Assembly (NCBI GenBank): GCA_030247675.1
Contig: JAOTRX010000008.1
Span: 1-64,000, forward strand
Length of the DNA: 64,000 nt
Origin: Desulforhopalus sp.
GTDB taxonomy: Bacteria; Desulfobacterota; Desulfobulbia; Desulfobulbales; Desulfocapsaceae
Direction: 5' to 3'
The notes beneath the pieces were generated by a model. That model ran no database searches and was not told where the DNA came from. It saw only the letters and a program-made list of their open reading frames with translations. Shown here in pieces: positions 45,704 through 55,347 of this stretch (its first letter is position 1; the number at the start of each line of letters is the position of its first letter). A program made the position numbers and the translations under genes.

Positions 45704-47296
45704 TTAAACGGTCGTCAGATCAAGAATCTGGGCGTTGTTAATGTTCGCCAAGGCCTTAACCTTAAGCAGCAACTCCCTGGAAACAAGCTCATCGGTACTA
45801 AGAAGAATGATATTTTGATTGCTTTTTTCCTCACGGCCTACCGTCATACGGGAGATATTCGCTCCACCAGCTCCCAAGGTAGTACCCAATGCGCCAATTA
45901 CCCCGGGAACGTCATTATTGTAGACCAGCAGCATAGGTCCGGAGATCATCGCTTCCAGCCGGAAGGAATTCAGCCTGACAAGCCGGGGCTCATTGCGCCC
46001 GAATACCGTGCCAATCAGGGTATTCTCACCTTCCTTGGTTGTTACCTTGATCGTCAGGGTGTTGATAAAATCATCGGATCTGTCGCTCTTCGACTCAATT
46101 ACCCGAATACCACGATCCCTGGCAATAATCGGCGCATTGACATAATTCACCGCATCTTTAAGGATTGGTGAGAAAAGCCCTTTTAGAAATGCAACAGTAA
46201 TGGGATTGGTATTCATCTCAGCCAAGGCACCGCTGTACTCAATGTTTACCTCCGCCACGCCACCTTTGGCGATTTGCATATGGAGACAACCGAGTTTCTC
46301 ACCCAAGGTGAGATACGGCCCAACCTGAGCCAGAACATCGTCACTTACCGACGGAACGTTGACGGCATTGGTCACCGACCCCTTAAGCAAATAGTCAGCA
46401 ATCTGTTCGGCAATAATCAGTGCCACGTTTTCTTGCGCTTCATTTGTTGAAGCACCAAGATGAGGAGTACAAATAAAATTATCCAACCCGAGCAGGGGAC
46501 AGTTTTCCAAATTCGTCGGCTCTTTTGCAAAGACATCAAGAGCAGCCCCGGCAATCTTCTTATTTACCAATGCGTCATAAAGGGCTGCTTCATCGCAGAC
46601 TCCCCCGCGAGCACAGTCAATGAACATGGCCTCAGGCTTCATGTTCTCGAAAAATTCGGTAGAAACAACGTTCTTCGTTTCTTGAGTCAGAGGTACATGC
46701 ACAGAGATATAATCAGAACGCTTTGCCAGATCAACCAAACTCACCAGTTCAACACCGATCTTTTCGGCCATCTCTTTCGGCATATGGGGATCATAGGCGA
46801 TAGTTTTCATTCGCAAGCCCTGGGCACGACTTGCCGCTATCGAGCCAATCCTGCCAATACCAATAACGCCGAAGGTTTTGCCGGTTATCTCCCGGCCCAT
46901 GAATTTTTTCTTTTCCCACTTCCCTTCCTTCATCGATTTACAGGCTTGCGGAATGTTACGAGACAAAGACATCATCATGGAAATCGCGTGTTCCGCCGCG
47001 GTCGTTGCATTGCCGTCAGGGGCGTTCATCACCACGATGCCCTTCTGGCTCGCGGCAGGAATATCAACATTGTCAAGACCAATACCGGCTCGACCGACTA
47101 CCTTCAGTTTATGGGCAGCCTCAAGAATATCGGCAGTGACACGAGTGGCGCTGCGAATCGCCAATCCATCGTAATCACCAATAATTTTCTTCAATTCTTC
47201 CGGGGCCAAACCGGTTTTCACATCAACTTCCAGACCGGCTTTTTTCATAACGTCTATCCCGATCTGAGACAAATTGTCACTCACAAGCACTTTCAT
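45704..47296 (-). CDS. serA: D-3-phosphoglycerate dehydrogenase
   Basis: First step of serine synthesis; 530 aa, long form. Substrate and NAD domains with GIGRIGSIAASRAQG as Rossmann loop, the catalytic Arg/Glu/His set around DCARGG, ALDVFAKEP and TPHLGASTNEAQ, then the intervening ASB domain and a C-terminal ACT domain (MLLVYNNDVPGVIGALGTTLG) for serine feedback. ATG 47296 follows GGGGGAA. Confidence 0.96.
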   Translation of the reverse strand: MKVLVSDNLSQIGIDVMKKAGLEVDVKTGLAPEELKKIIGDYDGLAIRSATRVTADILEAAHKLKVVGRAGIGLDNVDIPAASQKGIVVMNAPDGNATTAAEHAISMMMSLSRNIPQACKSMKEGKWEKKKFMGREITGKTFGVIGIGRIGSIAASRAQGLRMKTIAYDPHMPKEMAEKIGVELVSLVDLAKRSDYISVHVPLTQETKNVVSTEFFENMKPEAMFIDCARGGVCDEAALYDALVNKKIAGAALDVFAKEPTNLENCPLLGLDNFICTPHLGASTNEAQENVALIIAEQIADYLLKGSVTNAVNVPSVSDDVLAQVGPYLTLGEKLGCLHMQIAKGGVAEVNIEYSGALAEMNTNPITVAFLKGLFSPILKDAVNYVNAPIIARDRGIRVIESKSDRSDDFINTLTIKVTTKEGENTLIGTVFGRNEPRLVRLNSFRLEAMISGPMLLVYNNDVPGVIGALGTTLGAGGANISRMTVGREEKSNQNIILLSTDELVSRELLLKVKALANINNAQILDLTTV

Positions 47297-47798
47297 TTCA
47301 TTTCCCCCGTAAAATTCATTGCGACAGCTCCTCGCACTTCTCAGGTGCTCCCCTTCCAGGGGAATACACCAACCGCCCTCTCATTGCCCTCTATAGAGAA
47401 AAACAAGCAACAACTTCTCAATAATAAATGAAAAACTATACAAACTTCCCCATCATTGAACAACCAAAAAATCTGCATTTACCAGCCTTCCCAAGGGACT
47501 TATTGACCCCATTCGGCAAATCTTTTACTTATTTACTCAAAAGCGTCAGCACGGTTTTTGAAGCATTTTTTGCAAGGGGGATTGCCCGCTTACCCATGGC
47601 AGAAGAAACCTCAACAGCAATAATGTTGTGCATTTAGCTGGAAGAAGATATATAACTGCCGGCAAGTCATTGGAAGCATAATACTTGCGTTGTAGAAGCA
47701 TACAACTTACTCTCAGGAGTGAGATAACAATCATTAAAAAACCCGTTTTCCATTGTTCTGACCGCCCCAAAAGTGGCGTCTTCGAGGAGTAGCATATT
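47297..47798. other. 502-bp gap between divergent serA and gltX
   Basis: Must hold both promoters. On the serA side a small stem GCAC-N7-GTGC and a CCCC/GGGG pair occur in the leader, without match to a known riboswitch. A 69-codon plus-strand frame (47428-47637) has no ribosome site or recognisable pattern. Nothing else found. Confidence 0.5.
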
Positions 47799-49283
47799 AT
47801 GACTGAAACGCGTTTGCGCTTTCCACCGAGCCCCACCGGCTACCTGCACATCGGAGGCGCGAGAACCGCGCTGTATAATTGGCTGTACGCAAAGAAAACC
47901 GGTGGCAAGCTGATTCTTCGCATAGAAGACACCGATGCTGACCGCTCCACCGAATCTTCAATCAATGGCATTATCGAAGGCCTGGAATGGCTCGGTATCG
48001 ATTTCGATGAGGGACCGTATTTTCAGACTGATTTCGAGGAGGACCACACGGCCGCCGCGCAGAAATTATTGGAGAAAGGTTGCGCCTACAAGTGTTTTTG
48101 CACCAAGGAAGACCTCGACGCAAAACGTGAAGCTGCCCTCGCTGCAAAAAAACCTTTGGGATATGACCGAACCTGCCGCAATCTTATGCCTGATGAGGTA
48201 GCGGCAAAAGAGGCCGCCGGAGTCCCCTCCGTCATCCGCTTCAAGGTACCTGATCGTAATGGGCTGCTGGGATACGACGATAAAATCATGGGCCGGATAG
48301 AGTCCGCCTACTCAGAAGTCGATGACTTTGTCATCGTACGTTCAAACGGAAAACCCTTGTATCTTCTCTGCAATGTGGTCGACGACATCCGGGACCGTAT
48401 AACCCATATTATCAGAGGGCAGGATCATATGACCAACACCCTCAAGCAGGTCCTGCTCTACGAAGCACTTGAGATACCACTGCCGGTCTTTGGCCATATG
48501 CCGCTCACCCTCGATACCAAAAAAGCAAAAATCTCCAAACGCAGTCATGGAGAGATCGTTGCTGTACAGTTCTACCGGGACAACGGTTTTATCCCTTGGG
48601 CCTTCAATAATTTTCTTGCCCTATTGGGATGGTCAGCCGGCAACGATCAGGAGATTTTTTCGAAAGAAGAACTTATCCGGGATTTCTCCCTTGAGCGGAT
48701 CAACAAATCCAGTGCTATTTTCAATTTTAAAAGAGATGATCCGAAATTCATTACCGATCCCAAGGCATTGCACATCAATGAGCACTATCTCCGAACCATG
48801 GATATCAATGAAATCGGCAAGATGGTCAAAAAAGAACTTGAGTCCGAAAATCTCTGGCAAGAGAGCTACGATTCCGATCGGAAAAGCTGGTATCTCGACA
48901 CCTTGGGACTTATCAGGGAACGTTTCCATACCCTGAAGGATTTTACCTCCCTGGGCCGGGCCTACTTTGCCGATGACTACATGATCGACCCCAAACCTCT
49001 CGAAAAGAATGTACTGAAATTCCCGGAACTGCAAACATGGTTGCCGGAGCTCGCCGTCAGGTTCGAAAAACTCGGCGAATTTACCCTGGAGGAGACGGAA
49101 CGGGTCGCCCGGGAACTTGCCGAAGAATTATCGATCAAACCCGGCATCCTGATCAACGCCATGCGCACCGTAGTTACCGGACAACTTGCCGGCCCGTCGA
49201 TGTTTGACGTGGTTCTGGCGATAGGCAGAGACAGGATAATCCGACGGCTACGGGATGTTGGAAAATTTTTTAAGGCAAATTGA
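47799..49283 (+). CDS. gltX: Glutamyl-tRNA synthetase
   Basis: Class I aminoacyl-tRNA synthetase, 494 aa. HIGH motif in SPTGYLHIGGARTALYNWL, KMSKS as KISKRSHG, and a C-terminal anticodon-binding helical domain. GAGGAG lies about 9 bases before ATG 47799. Followed 29 bp later by glnS, so Gln-tRNA is made directly. Confidence 0.97.
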   Translation: MTETRLRFPPSPTGYLHIGGARTALYNWLYAKKTGGKLILRIEDTDADRSTESSINGIIEGLEWLGIDFDEGPYFQTDFEEDHTAAAQKLLEKGCAYKCFCTKEDLDAKREAALAAKKPLGYDRTCRNLMPDEVAAKEAAGVPSVIRFKVPDRNGLLGYDDKIMGRIESAYSEVDDFVIVRSNGKPLYLLCNVVDDIRDRITHIIRGQDHMTNTLKQVLLYEALEIPLPVFGHMPLTLDTKKAKISKRSHGEIVAVQFYRDNGFIPWAFNNFLALLGWSAGNDQEIFSKEELIRDFSLERINKSSAIFNFKRDDPKFITDPKALHINEHYLRTMDINEIGKMVKKELESENLWQESYDSDRKSWYLDTLGLIRERFHTLKDFTSLGRAYFADDYMIDPKPLEKNVLKFPELQTWLPELAVRFEKLGEFTLEETERVARELAEELSIKPGILINAMRTVVTGQLAGPSMFDVVLAIGRDRIIRRLRDVGKFFKAN

Positions 49284-49312
49284 ACGCTCCATAAACAAAC
49301 GGGACTTTCATC

Positions 49313-51001
49313 ATGGACCTGCAAGAAGAATCTGAGAACCGACCACTCGACTTTATCCGCCAGATAATCGCCGACGACCTGCAATCCGGCAAACACCAGC
49401 AAAGTATTACACGATTCCCACCGGAGCCTAATGGTTTTCTGCACATCGGTCATGCCAAATCGATCTGCCTGAACTTTGGCATCGCCGAGGAAACCGGCGG
49501 TATCTGCAACCTGCGCTTCGACGACACGAACCCCAGCAAAGAAGATGTGAGCTACGTTGAATCCATCAAAGAAGACGTACAATGGCTCGGTTTCCAGTGG
49601 GGCAAGGAGGCGCTCTACGCCTCAGACTACTTTCCGCAGCTCTATGAATTTGCCGTAACTCTCATCAAAATGGGCAAGGCCTATGTTTGCCAGTTGTCCC
49701 CCGATGAAATACGGGAATATCGCGGCACCCTCACCGAACCCGGCAAAGAGAGTCCGTATCGCAACCGCGGTGTTGCAGAAAACCTCGATTTATTCGAACG
49801 CATGAAAAATGGTGAATTTGCCGAAGGAAGCCACGTGCTGCGCGCCAAGATTGACATGGCCTCACCAAACCTGAATATGCGGGATCCGGTCATCTACAGA
49901 ATTCTGAAAGACCACCATCACCGCACCGGCGACACCTGGGTAATTTACCCCATGTACGATTACACCCACTGTATTTCCGACATGCTGGAAAAAATCACCC
50001 ATTCCCTCTGTACCCTGGAGTTTGAGGATCATCGCCCCCTGTACGACTGGGTGCTGGACACCCTCAACACCCCATGCCACCCACGACAGATTGAATTCGC
50101 CAGGCTCAACCTCAGCTACACGGTGATGAGCAAACGTAAACTCCTCAAGATGGTCATGGGCAATTATGTCAGCGGCTGGGACGATCCGCGGATGCTCACC
50201 ATTTCCGGCCTCCGCCGTCGTGGATACACCCCGGCATCGCTACGCAATTTTTGCAAGTCCATCGGTATCGGCAAAAGTGAAAGCCGTATCGACATGGGGG
50301 TTCTCGAAAATGAGATCCGCAACGATCTTAATGTCAACGCCCCGCGCCGCATGTGTGTACTCGATCCGGTAAAGGTGATTATTGATAATTACCCAGAGGG
50401 ACAAATCGAAGAGATGGTTGCAAAAAACCATCCTCAGATCCCGGAAATGGGAGAACGCACCGTGCCCTTTAGCCGTGAAGTGTATATTGAACGAGATGAT
50501 TTTCTGGAAGACCCCCCGAAAAAATACCATCGCTTGGGACCCGGTCGTGAGGTTCGTTTGCGCTTTGCCTATCTGGTAAGCTATGTGTCTCACATAACTG
50601 ATCCAAACACCGGGAAAATTATCGAAATCCATTGCACCTACGACCCGGAGACCAGAGGCGGGTCCGCGCCTGACGGACGCAAGGTAAAAGGGACTATCCA
50701 TTGGGTTTCGGCAGAAAAGGCAGTGCCGGTGCCTGTCCGGCTGTACGACCGGCTTTTCAAAGTGGAGGACCCGGAAGCCGATAAAAACATAGATTTTCTT
50801 GACCAACTCAATCCAGAATCGAAGGTCGTCGTCGATAACGCAATGGCCGAGCCGAGTATTTTGGCAATGCACCCCGGTGACCAGGTTCAGTTCGAGCGCT
50901 TGGGATATTTCTGCGCCGACCCCGTTGAATCAAAAGCCGGCAGACCAATATTCAACAGGACTGTGACCCTGAAGGATTCCTGGGAAAACATTACTAAATA
51001 G
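49313..51001 (+). CDS. glnS: Glutaminyl-tRNA synthetase
   Basis: Class I synthetase of the GlnS type, 562 aa: PPEPNGFLHIGHAKSICLNFG (HIGH), LSYTVMSKRKLL (KMSKS) and two C-terminal beta-barrels for anticodon recognition. Its presence means this organism need not depend on GatCAB for Gln-tRNA. Probably co-transcribed with gltX. Confidence 0.97.
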   Translation: MDLQEESENRPLDFIRQIIADDLQSGKHQQSITRFPPEPNGFLHIGHAKSICLNFGIAEETGGICNLRFDDTNPSKEDVSYVESIKEDVQWLGFQWGKEALYASDYFPQLYEFAVTLIKMGKAYVCQLSPDEIREYRGTLTEPGKESPYRNRGVAENLDLFERMKNGEFAEGSHVLRAKIDMASPNLNMRDPVIYRILKDHHHRTGDTWVIYPMYDYTHCISDMLEKITHSLCTLEFEDHRPLYDWVLDTLNTPCHPRQIEFARLNLSYTVMSKRKLLKMVMGNYVSGWDDPRMLTISGLRRRGYTPASLRNFCKSIGIGKSESRIDMGVLENEIRNDLNVNAPRRMCVLDPVKVIIDNYPEGQIEEMVAKNHPQIPEMGERTVPFSREVYIERDDFLEDPPKKYHRLGPGREVRLRFAYLVSYVSHITDPNTGKIIEIHCTYDPETRGGSAPDGRKVKGTIHWVSAEKAVPVPVRLYDRLFKVEDPEADKNIDFLDQLNPESKVVVDNAMAEPSILAMHPGDQVQFERLGYFCADPVESKAGRPIFNRTVTLKDSWENITK

Positions 51002-51066
51002 GTATGAGGCCCAGCCCACCGAAAATTTTCCTCAAAACCTCATTCAGGATCTCAAGGTAATTGAAT

Positions 51067-51306
51067 ATGCCGATCATCAATATGCGACTGATGGCAAAAA
51101 AACAATCCGGCATCATTAAAGCAATCAAGGTGGGAGGCGAACTCGGCCGACGCATTCGGGAGATGGGCCTTGTTCCCGGCACAGAAATCACTGTGCAGGG
51201 CAGAGCCCCGCTTAATGACCCGGTTGCACTCAGGGTCATGGACAGCACCCTCACCCTGCGCAACAATGAAGCGGATTATATAATGGTGGAGATTAAAGAC
51301 CCTTGA
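51067..51306 (+). CDS. feoA: FeoA-domain protein 1
   Basis: A 79-aa SH3-like FeoA. KVGGELGRRIREMGLVPGTEI and APLNDPVALRV are typical. The frame begins at a TTG (51061), but ATG 51067 is likely. It lies about 65 bp after glnS and is separated from the rest of the Feo locus by about 340 bp containing repeat copy B. It is closely related to the third FeoA here. Confidence 0.9.
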   Translation: MPIINMRLMAKKQSGIIKAIKVGGELGRRIREMGLVPGTEITVQGRAPLNDPVALRVMDSTLTLRNNEADYIMVEIKDP

Positions 51307-51648
51307 CGATAAGCCGCATCTCTATTTATTCCGCAATGGCAGAAGTATCGTTTGAGCAGGCACTCTGCTCAACTCAGCTTTATAAAAATTCATCATCGAT
51401 GCAACACTATAAGCCGCTGAGAACATTCTTGATTTTCTTGTTTTTTTAATCTTCTTGCTGTTTCCCCTCCTTCCAATGAGCCCAGCCCCCGCACTGCAGG
51501 GACATTTTACCTTATTTAAATCCTCCTGCAATTTTCGATAACCACACCGATTTGTTAGAACCACCTAATAATATTTCGAGTCATTGAAATACCTGTTGAC
51601 TGATATTATTGTTTGGAGTACCTAAAGAGTTATCCTATGGAGAAACCG
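51307..51648. other. Gap within the Feo locus
   Basis: About 340 bp between feoA 1 and the FeoA-like gene 2. Contains repeat copy B; the rest is AT-rich without a credible gene. It may hold a second promoter for the downstream feo genes. Confidence 0.5.
51331..51384 (+). repeat. Dispersed 3'-end repeat, copy B
   Basis: Begins CCGCAATGGCAG, then TATCGTTTGAGCAGGCA, the stem partner CTGCTC and the tail AACTCAGCTTTATA. It is 25 bp after the feoA stop, in the same orientation as that gene. Confidence 0.85.
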
Positions 51649-51963
51649 ATGAGACAAGATACTGAGAAATTCAATGTGCGCTGTTTAGCGGATGCGATAC
51701 GGTGTTGTTTCGGTCGGGGCCAGCAATGCACCGGTTCGGTTTCTCCTCTCTCGATAAAGGGCGAAGCTGGCCGGGTTAAAATTTGCAAAGTGACTGGAGA
51801 CAGGAGGATTTGCAGTCGGATTGCGGCTATGGGGGTCTATCCTGGGATCGAGGCCGATCTTATCTGTCCTGGGAAGGGAAGTCGTTGTGTTCTCAAGGTC
51901 AATGGCGGCACAATCAGTCTTGACGCGGATGTCTCAGAAAATATCTTAGTAACAAGCGTATAA
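51649..51963 (+). CDS. FeoA-domain protein 2, divergent
   Basis: A 104-aa protein with a Cys-bearing N-terminus (VRCLADAIRCCFGRGQQC) and a FeoA-like SH3 domain (KVTGDRRICSRIAAMGVYPGIEADLICPG). GGAG six bases before ATG 51649 favours that start; ATG 51637 is possible. The cysteines suggest metal sensing or a link to iron handling. It differs clearly from the two normal FeoA proteins beside it. Confidence 0.75.
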   Translation: MRQDTEKFNVRCLADAIRCCFGRGQQCTGSVSPLSIKGEAGRVKICKVTGDRRICSRIAAMGVYPGIEADLICPGKGSRCVLKVNGGTISLDADVSENILVTSV

Positions 51964-52044
51964 TTTTGATCCTAAGTCCGGAATCGGGCTTATTTTTTGG
52001 CCAATCATGTTAGGGCACACTAACTAAACTGCAAGGGCAAGAAA

Positions 52045-52215
52045 ATGATTGAAACAATAATACTCTGGATAATAATTTCGATAAGTGCCTTCTTCACCGG
52101 GCGCAGATTTTACCGGAGCTGGAGGATGGCCCTTGATAAAAACGCGCAGGTTTCCTGTGGCCAAGGGTGTTGTTCATGCTCTTCCTCCTCCGGTTGCTCA
52201 ACCAAATGCGAATAG
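52045..52215 (+). CDS. FeoB-associated Cys-rich membrane microprotein
   Basis: A 56-aa protein: one N-terminal membrane helix (IETIILWIIISISAFF), a basic stretch (GRRFYRSWRM), then a Cys-rich tail with C38, C42, C43, C45, C51 and C55. This matches the small FeoB-associated proteins usually encoded after feoB; here it precedes feoB. It may act as a FeoC-like partner of the transporter. Confidence 0.85.
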   Translation: MIETIILWIIISISAFFTGRRFYRSWRMALDKNAQVSCGQGCCSCSSSSGCSTKCE

Positions 52216-52244
52216 TCACTTGATAATTTACCAAAGGACCACCG

Positions 52245-52478
52245 ATGAATACTCTCTGCTTACGGCAAATGCACAAAAATCAGCACGGTATTGTCAAGAC
52301 GATTGATGTCGGAGGGGAACTCGGAAGACGGCTTCGCGAAATGGGTCTCGTACCGGGAACGCGAATCACCATTTGTGGCCGAGCTCCGCTCCACGACCCT
52401 GTAGCCATCAGAATACAGGACAGCACGATTACTCTGCGCAACAGTGAAGCAGATCATATTCTCGTCGATACCGAATAG
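52245..52478 (+). CDS. feoA: FeoA-domain protein 3
   Basis: A 77-aa FeoA close to the first one: DVGGELGRRLREMGLVPGT and APLHDPVAIRI differ at few positions, suggesting a local duplication. It sits 70 bp before feoB and is the likely dedicated partner of FeoB. Confidence 0.9.
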   Translation: MNTLCLRQMHKNQHGIVKTIDVGGELGRRLREMGLVPGTRITICGRAPLHDPVAIRIQDSTITLRNSEADHILVDTE

Positions 52479-52548
52479 TTAGCATCCCTTTCCTTACCCT
52501 GCTCTTTTCATATTATCATTTCATTATACATAGCGAACACGAACACCC

Positions 52549-54756
52549 ATGCAAATAAAAATGGCCCTTGCGGGCAATCCAAATGCCGGAAAAACCACCC
52601 TTTTCAACCAATTAACCGGGGCCAGACAACACGTCGGTAATTATCCGGGCATCACCGTTGACCACAAAGAAGGCCACCTGCAATTCAAAAACAAGGCCGT
52701 CATAATCACCGACCTCCCAGGAACCTACTCTATGACCGCCTATTCCGCCGAAGAATTGGTGGCAAGGGATTACCTGGTTTATAACCGGCCACAGGTGGTC
52801 ATCAATATCGTTGATGCCTCGAATCTTGAGCGCAATCTCTATCTCACCTGTCAGCTCCTTGAACTCGGTGCCCCCCTGGTGGTGGCCTTGAATATGATGG
52901 ATGTTGCTGAGGCAAGGGGTATTGAAATCAACGCGGCAGCCTTAGAAAAACATCTCCAGGTCCCTGTCATACCGATAATCGCCCGCTCCGGATTCGGCAA
53001 GGAAGCTCTGCTCGAAGCTGCAATGCAGGTGGCCTCAGAAGGCCAAGAGTGGAATCCTTTGAATATTTCCTACGGCGACGACCTCGATTCCGCCCTCGTC
53101 GAGTTGATCGAAATAATTACCGCCAAGTCACTGATGACCGAGACCTATCATGCCCGGTATACTGCCATCAAGTACCTGGAAAATGATGAACAAATACAAG
53201 CAAAAGGAATGGAGCTCGCCCCGGAAACCGCTCAAATTCTGCAACAGCTTGTTGACAAAACCACTGAACACACCCGCCGGACTCTTGATGTGTATCCCGA
53301 GGCAATCATCGCTGATCATCGATATGGGTACATCAAATCGCTCCTTCGCCAGGGGGTAATCAGCCGAAAATTCGACGCCGACCGGCTATACACCTCCGAC
53401 AAGATCGACAAGGTTCTCACCAACCGACTGGTCGGACCAGTACTGATGCTGGCGATCCTTTTTGCCCTGTACCAATTCACCTTCAGCTGGAGTGAGCTGC
53501 CCGTCACCTGGCTTGCCAATGCCTTCAGCTGGCTTGGTGATTTTGTCGACAAAAGCCTTCCGGATGGCGTCCTGAAATCCCTGATCATTTCCGGGATGAT
53601 TGATGGCGTAGGTGGCGTTCTCGGATTTGTGCCATTGATCATGTTTATGTTTTTCGGCATTGCCATTCTTGAGGACTCCGGATACCTCGCCCGTGTTGCC
53701 TTTATGATGGACAGGATTTTTAGGATCTTCGGCCTGCACGGTTCCTCAGTCATGCCATTTATTGTCTCCGGTGGCATTGCCGGTGGTTGTGCGGTCCCAG
53801 GCGTCATGGCCACGCGAACACTCCGCTCGCCGAAGGAACGAATGGCCACCCTCCTCACCGTCCCCTTTATGAATTGCGGGGCAAAGCTCCCAGTGGTTGC
53901 CCTGCTGATTGGCACATTTTTCGGCGAGAACAAGGCTAATTACATGTTTTTCTTCACAATGCTTGCTTGGATTGTGGCGTTGCTGGCAGCAAAGCTGCTG
54001 CGCTCGACCGTCCTCAAGGGTACCCCAACCCCTTTTGTCATGGAGTTGCCACCCTACCGCTTTCCGACCATGCGCGGCCTGTTTATCCACACCTGGGAAC
54101 GCACCTATCAGTATATCAAAAAAGCCGGCACCGTTATCCTCGGTATCTCCATTCTATTGTGGGCAATGATGACCTTTCCCAGTCTGCCCGAGGATGCAGC
54201 CAAGACCTTTGACCTGAAACGCCAGGAGATACTAACCGCCACCGAGCCGGCGATTGTTGCAGAACTGGAGAAAGATGCCGAGCCTTTATCTGAACGAGCT
54301 AAGGCTCTTCAGGAAAAACTGGCCACCATCAGTAACGAAAAAGCCGAGGCAGCCCTGCGCCACTCGGTAGCAGGAACCCTCGGTACCAGCATGGAGCCCG
54401 TGTCCAGACTAGCAGGATTTGACTGGCGCACGGACATAGCTCTCATCGGCGGCTTTGCCGCAAAGGAGGTCATTGTCTCAACGCTTGGAACGGCCTATTC
54501 CATGGGTAAGGTTGAGGTGGAAGAATCACAATCTCTTGGCGACCGCCTGAAAGATGATAGCAACTGGAACAGGGTGGTGGCGGTTGCGGCCTTGGTCTTT
54601 ATAATGTTTTACTCACCCTGTTTTGTTACCTTGGTCTGTATCGCCAAGGAGGCGTCGTGGAAATGGGCCGCGTTTTCAATGACCTTCAACACGGTTTTTG
54701 CCTTCGCCATGGCGGTCGCAGTATTTCAGATCGGTATGTTTTTCAATCTCGGCTAG
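52549..54756 (+). CDS. feoB: Ferrous iron transporter FeoB
   Basis: Inner-membrane Fe(II) transporter, 735 aa. N-terminal G domain with G1 GNPNAGKTT, switch GNYPGITVDHKEG, G3 DLPGTYSM and G4 NMMD; a helical GDI region; then about eight to ten membrane helices with the two Gate regions and the Cys-containing GGCAVPGVMATR and MNCGAKLPV motifs. The final gene of the Feo locus. Confidence 0.97.
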   Translation: MQIKMALAGNPNAGKTTLFNQLTGARQHVGNYPGITVDHKEGHLQFKNKAVIITDLPGTYSMTAYSAEELVARDYLVYNRPQVVINIVDASNLERNLYLTCQLLELGAPLVVALNMMDVAEARGIEINAAALEKHLQVPVIPIIARSGFGKEALLEAAMQVASEGQEWNPLNISYGDDLDSALVELIEIITAKSLMTETYHARYTAIKYLENDEQIQAKGMELAPETAQILQQLVDKTTEHTRRTLDVYPEAIIADHRYGYIKSLLRQGVISRKFDADRLYTSDKIDKVLTNRLVGPVLMLAILFALYQFTFSWSELPVTWLANAFSWLGDFVDKSLPDGVLKSLIISGMIDGVGGVLGFVPLIMFMFFGIAILEDSGYLARVAFMMDRIFRIFGLHGSSVMPFIVSGGIAGGCAVPGVMATRTLRSPKERMATLLTVPFMNCGAKLPVVALLIGTFFGENKANYMFFFTMLAWIVALLAAKLLRSTVLKGTPTPFVMELPPYRFPTMRGLFIHTWERTYQYIKKAGTVILGISILLWAMMTFPSLPEDAAKTFDLKRQEILTATEPAIVAELEKDAEPLSERAKALQEKLATISNEKAEAALRHSVAGTLGTSMEPVSRLAGFDWRTDIALIGGFAAKEVIVSTLGTAYSMGKVEVEESQSLGDRLKDDSNWNRVVAVAALVFIMFYSPCFVTLVCIAKEASWKWAAFSMTFNTVFAFAMAVAVFQIGMFFNLG

Positions 54757-54817
54757 GAAGGCCGACAATAATTGGGGCAATTGCACGACAGAGAGATACG
54801 GTTTTATTCGTCTTATC

Positions 54818-55237
54818 CTATTCGATGCGAATCGCCCCGATATCATTTTCGACCGGCGGAGATTTTTTTACCTCCCGCACCGGCTCGTCAACGACAATCT
54901 CATAGTCGTCAACCGGCTCAATTGGTGACTCTCTCAGTACCGGTTTTTTGATATTTTTCCTCGAATATTGGGGCGGCTCAAGATCATCTTGTTGGCGCTT
55001 GACGACCACATATTGACGCTCGTCTTCTTCGTCGTCCTCTGCCTGACAGTCAACACCAAGTGGCTGCTTGAATATGGCGATAAGCCCATCTTGGGTCTCG
55101 AGAATCGAAACAAGCTCCCACCCCGCCTTACCGTATTCGTTCAGGGACAACTCCACTTCCGATTCATCAAGAAACGCACTGCCCAACAATCCTTCCTTCT
55201 TTAACTCGTAATGTACTGTTTTATAGCTCCACCGCAT
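54818..55237 (-). CDS. DUF4177-like protein
   Basis: A 139-aa protein. The N-terminal half (WSYKTVHYELKKEG, LNEYGKAGWELVSI) fits the DUF4177 pattern; the rest is an acidic, Pro-rich, probably disordered tail (EDDEEDERQ and on). No signal peptide. Function unknown. Confidence 0.72.
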   Translation of the reverse strand: MRWSYKTVHYELKKEGLLGSAFLDESEVELSLNEYGKAGWELVSILETQDGLIAIFKQPLGVDCQAEDDEEDERQYVVVKRQQDDLEPPQYSRKNIKKPVLRESPIEPVDDYEIVVDEPVREVKKSPPVENDIGAIRIE

Positions 55238-55293
55238 AGTTACATCCTTAAATTATACCTGCCGACTCTTTCTCGATAAGCCACTGCCTTTTT

Positions 55294-55347
55294 CCGCAAG
55301 GGCGTACGTTTCGTCTGAGGAGAAAAGCTGTACAACCCGGCTTTTAT
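55294..55347 (+). repeat. Dispersed 3'-end repeat, copy C
   Basis: CCGCAAGGGCGTACGTTTCG is close to consensus; the hairpin part is more diverged (GAGGAG, AAGCTGTAC). It abuts the stop codon of the minus-strand MORN gene (TGA at 55349-55347). Confidence 0.8.

Noticed and set aside
47428..47637. Plus-strand 69-codon frame between serA and gltX
   Set aside because: No ribosome site and no recognisable motif; such frames are expected by chance in 500 bp.
51322..51564. Minus-strand 80-codon frame in the Feo gap
   Set aside because: Its end is the reverse translation of repeat copy B, and the rest is low-complexity AT-rich DNA.
52508..52532. AT-rich stretch before feoB resembling a Fur box
   Set aside because: The match to the 19-bp consensus is weak and lacks clear dyad symmetry.
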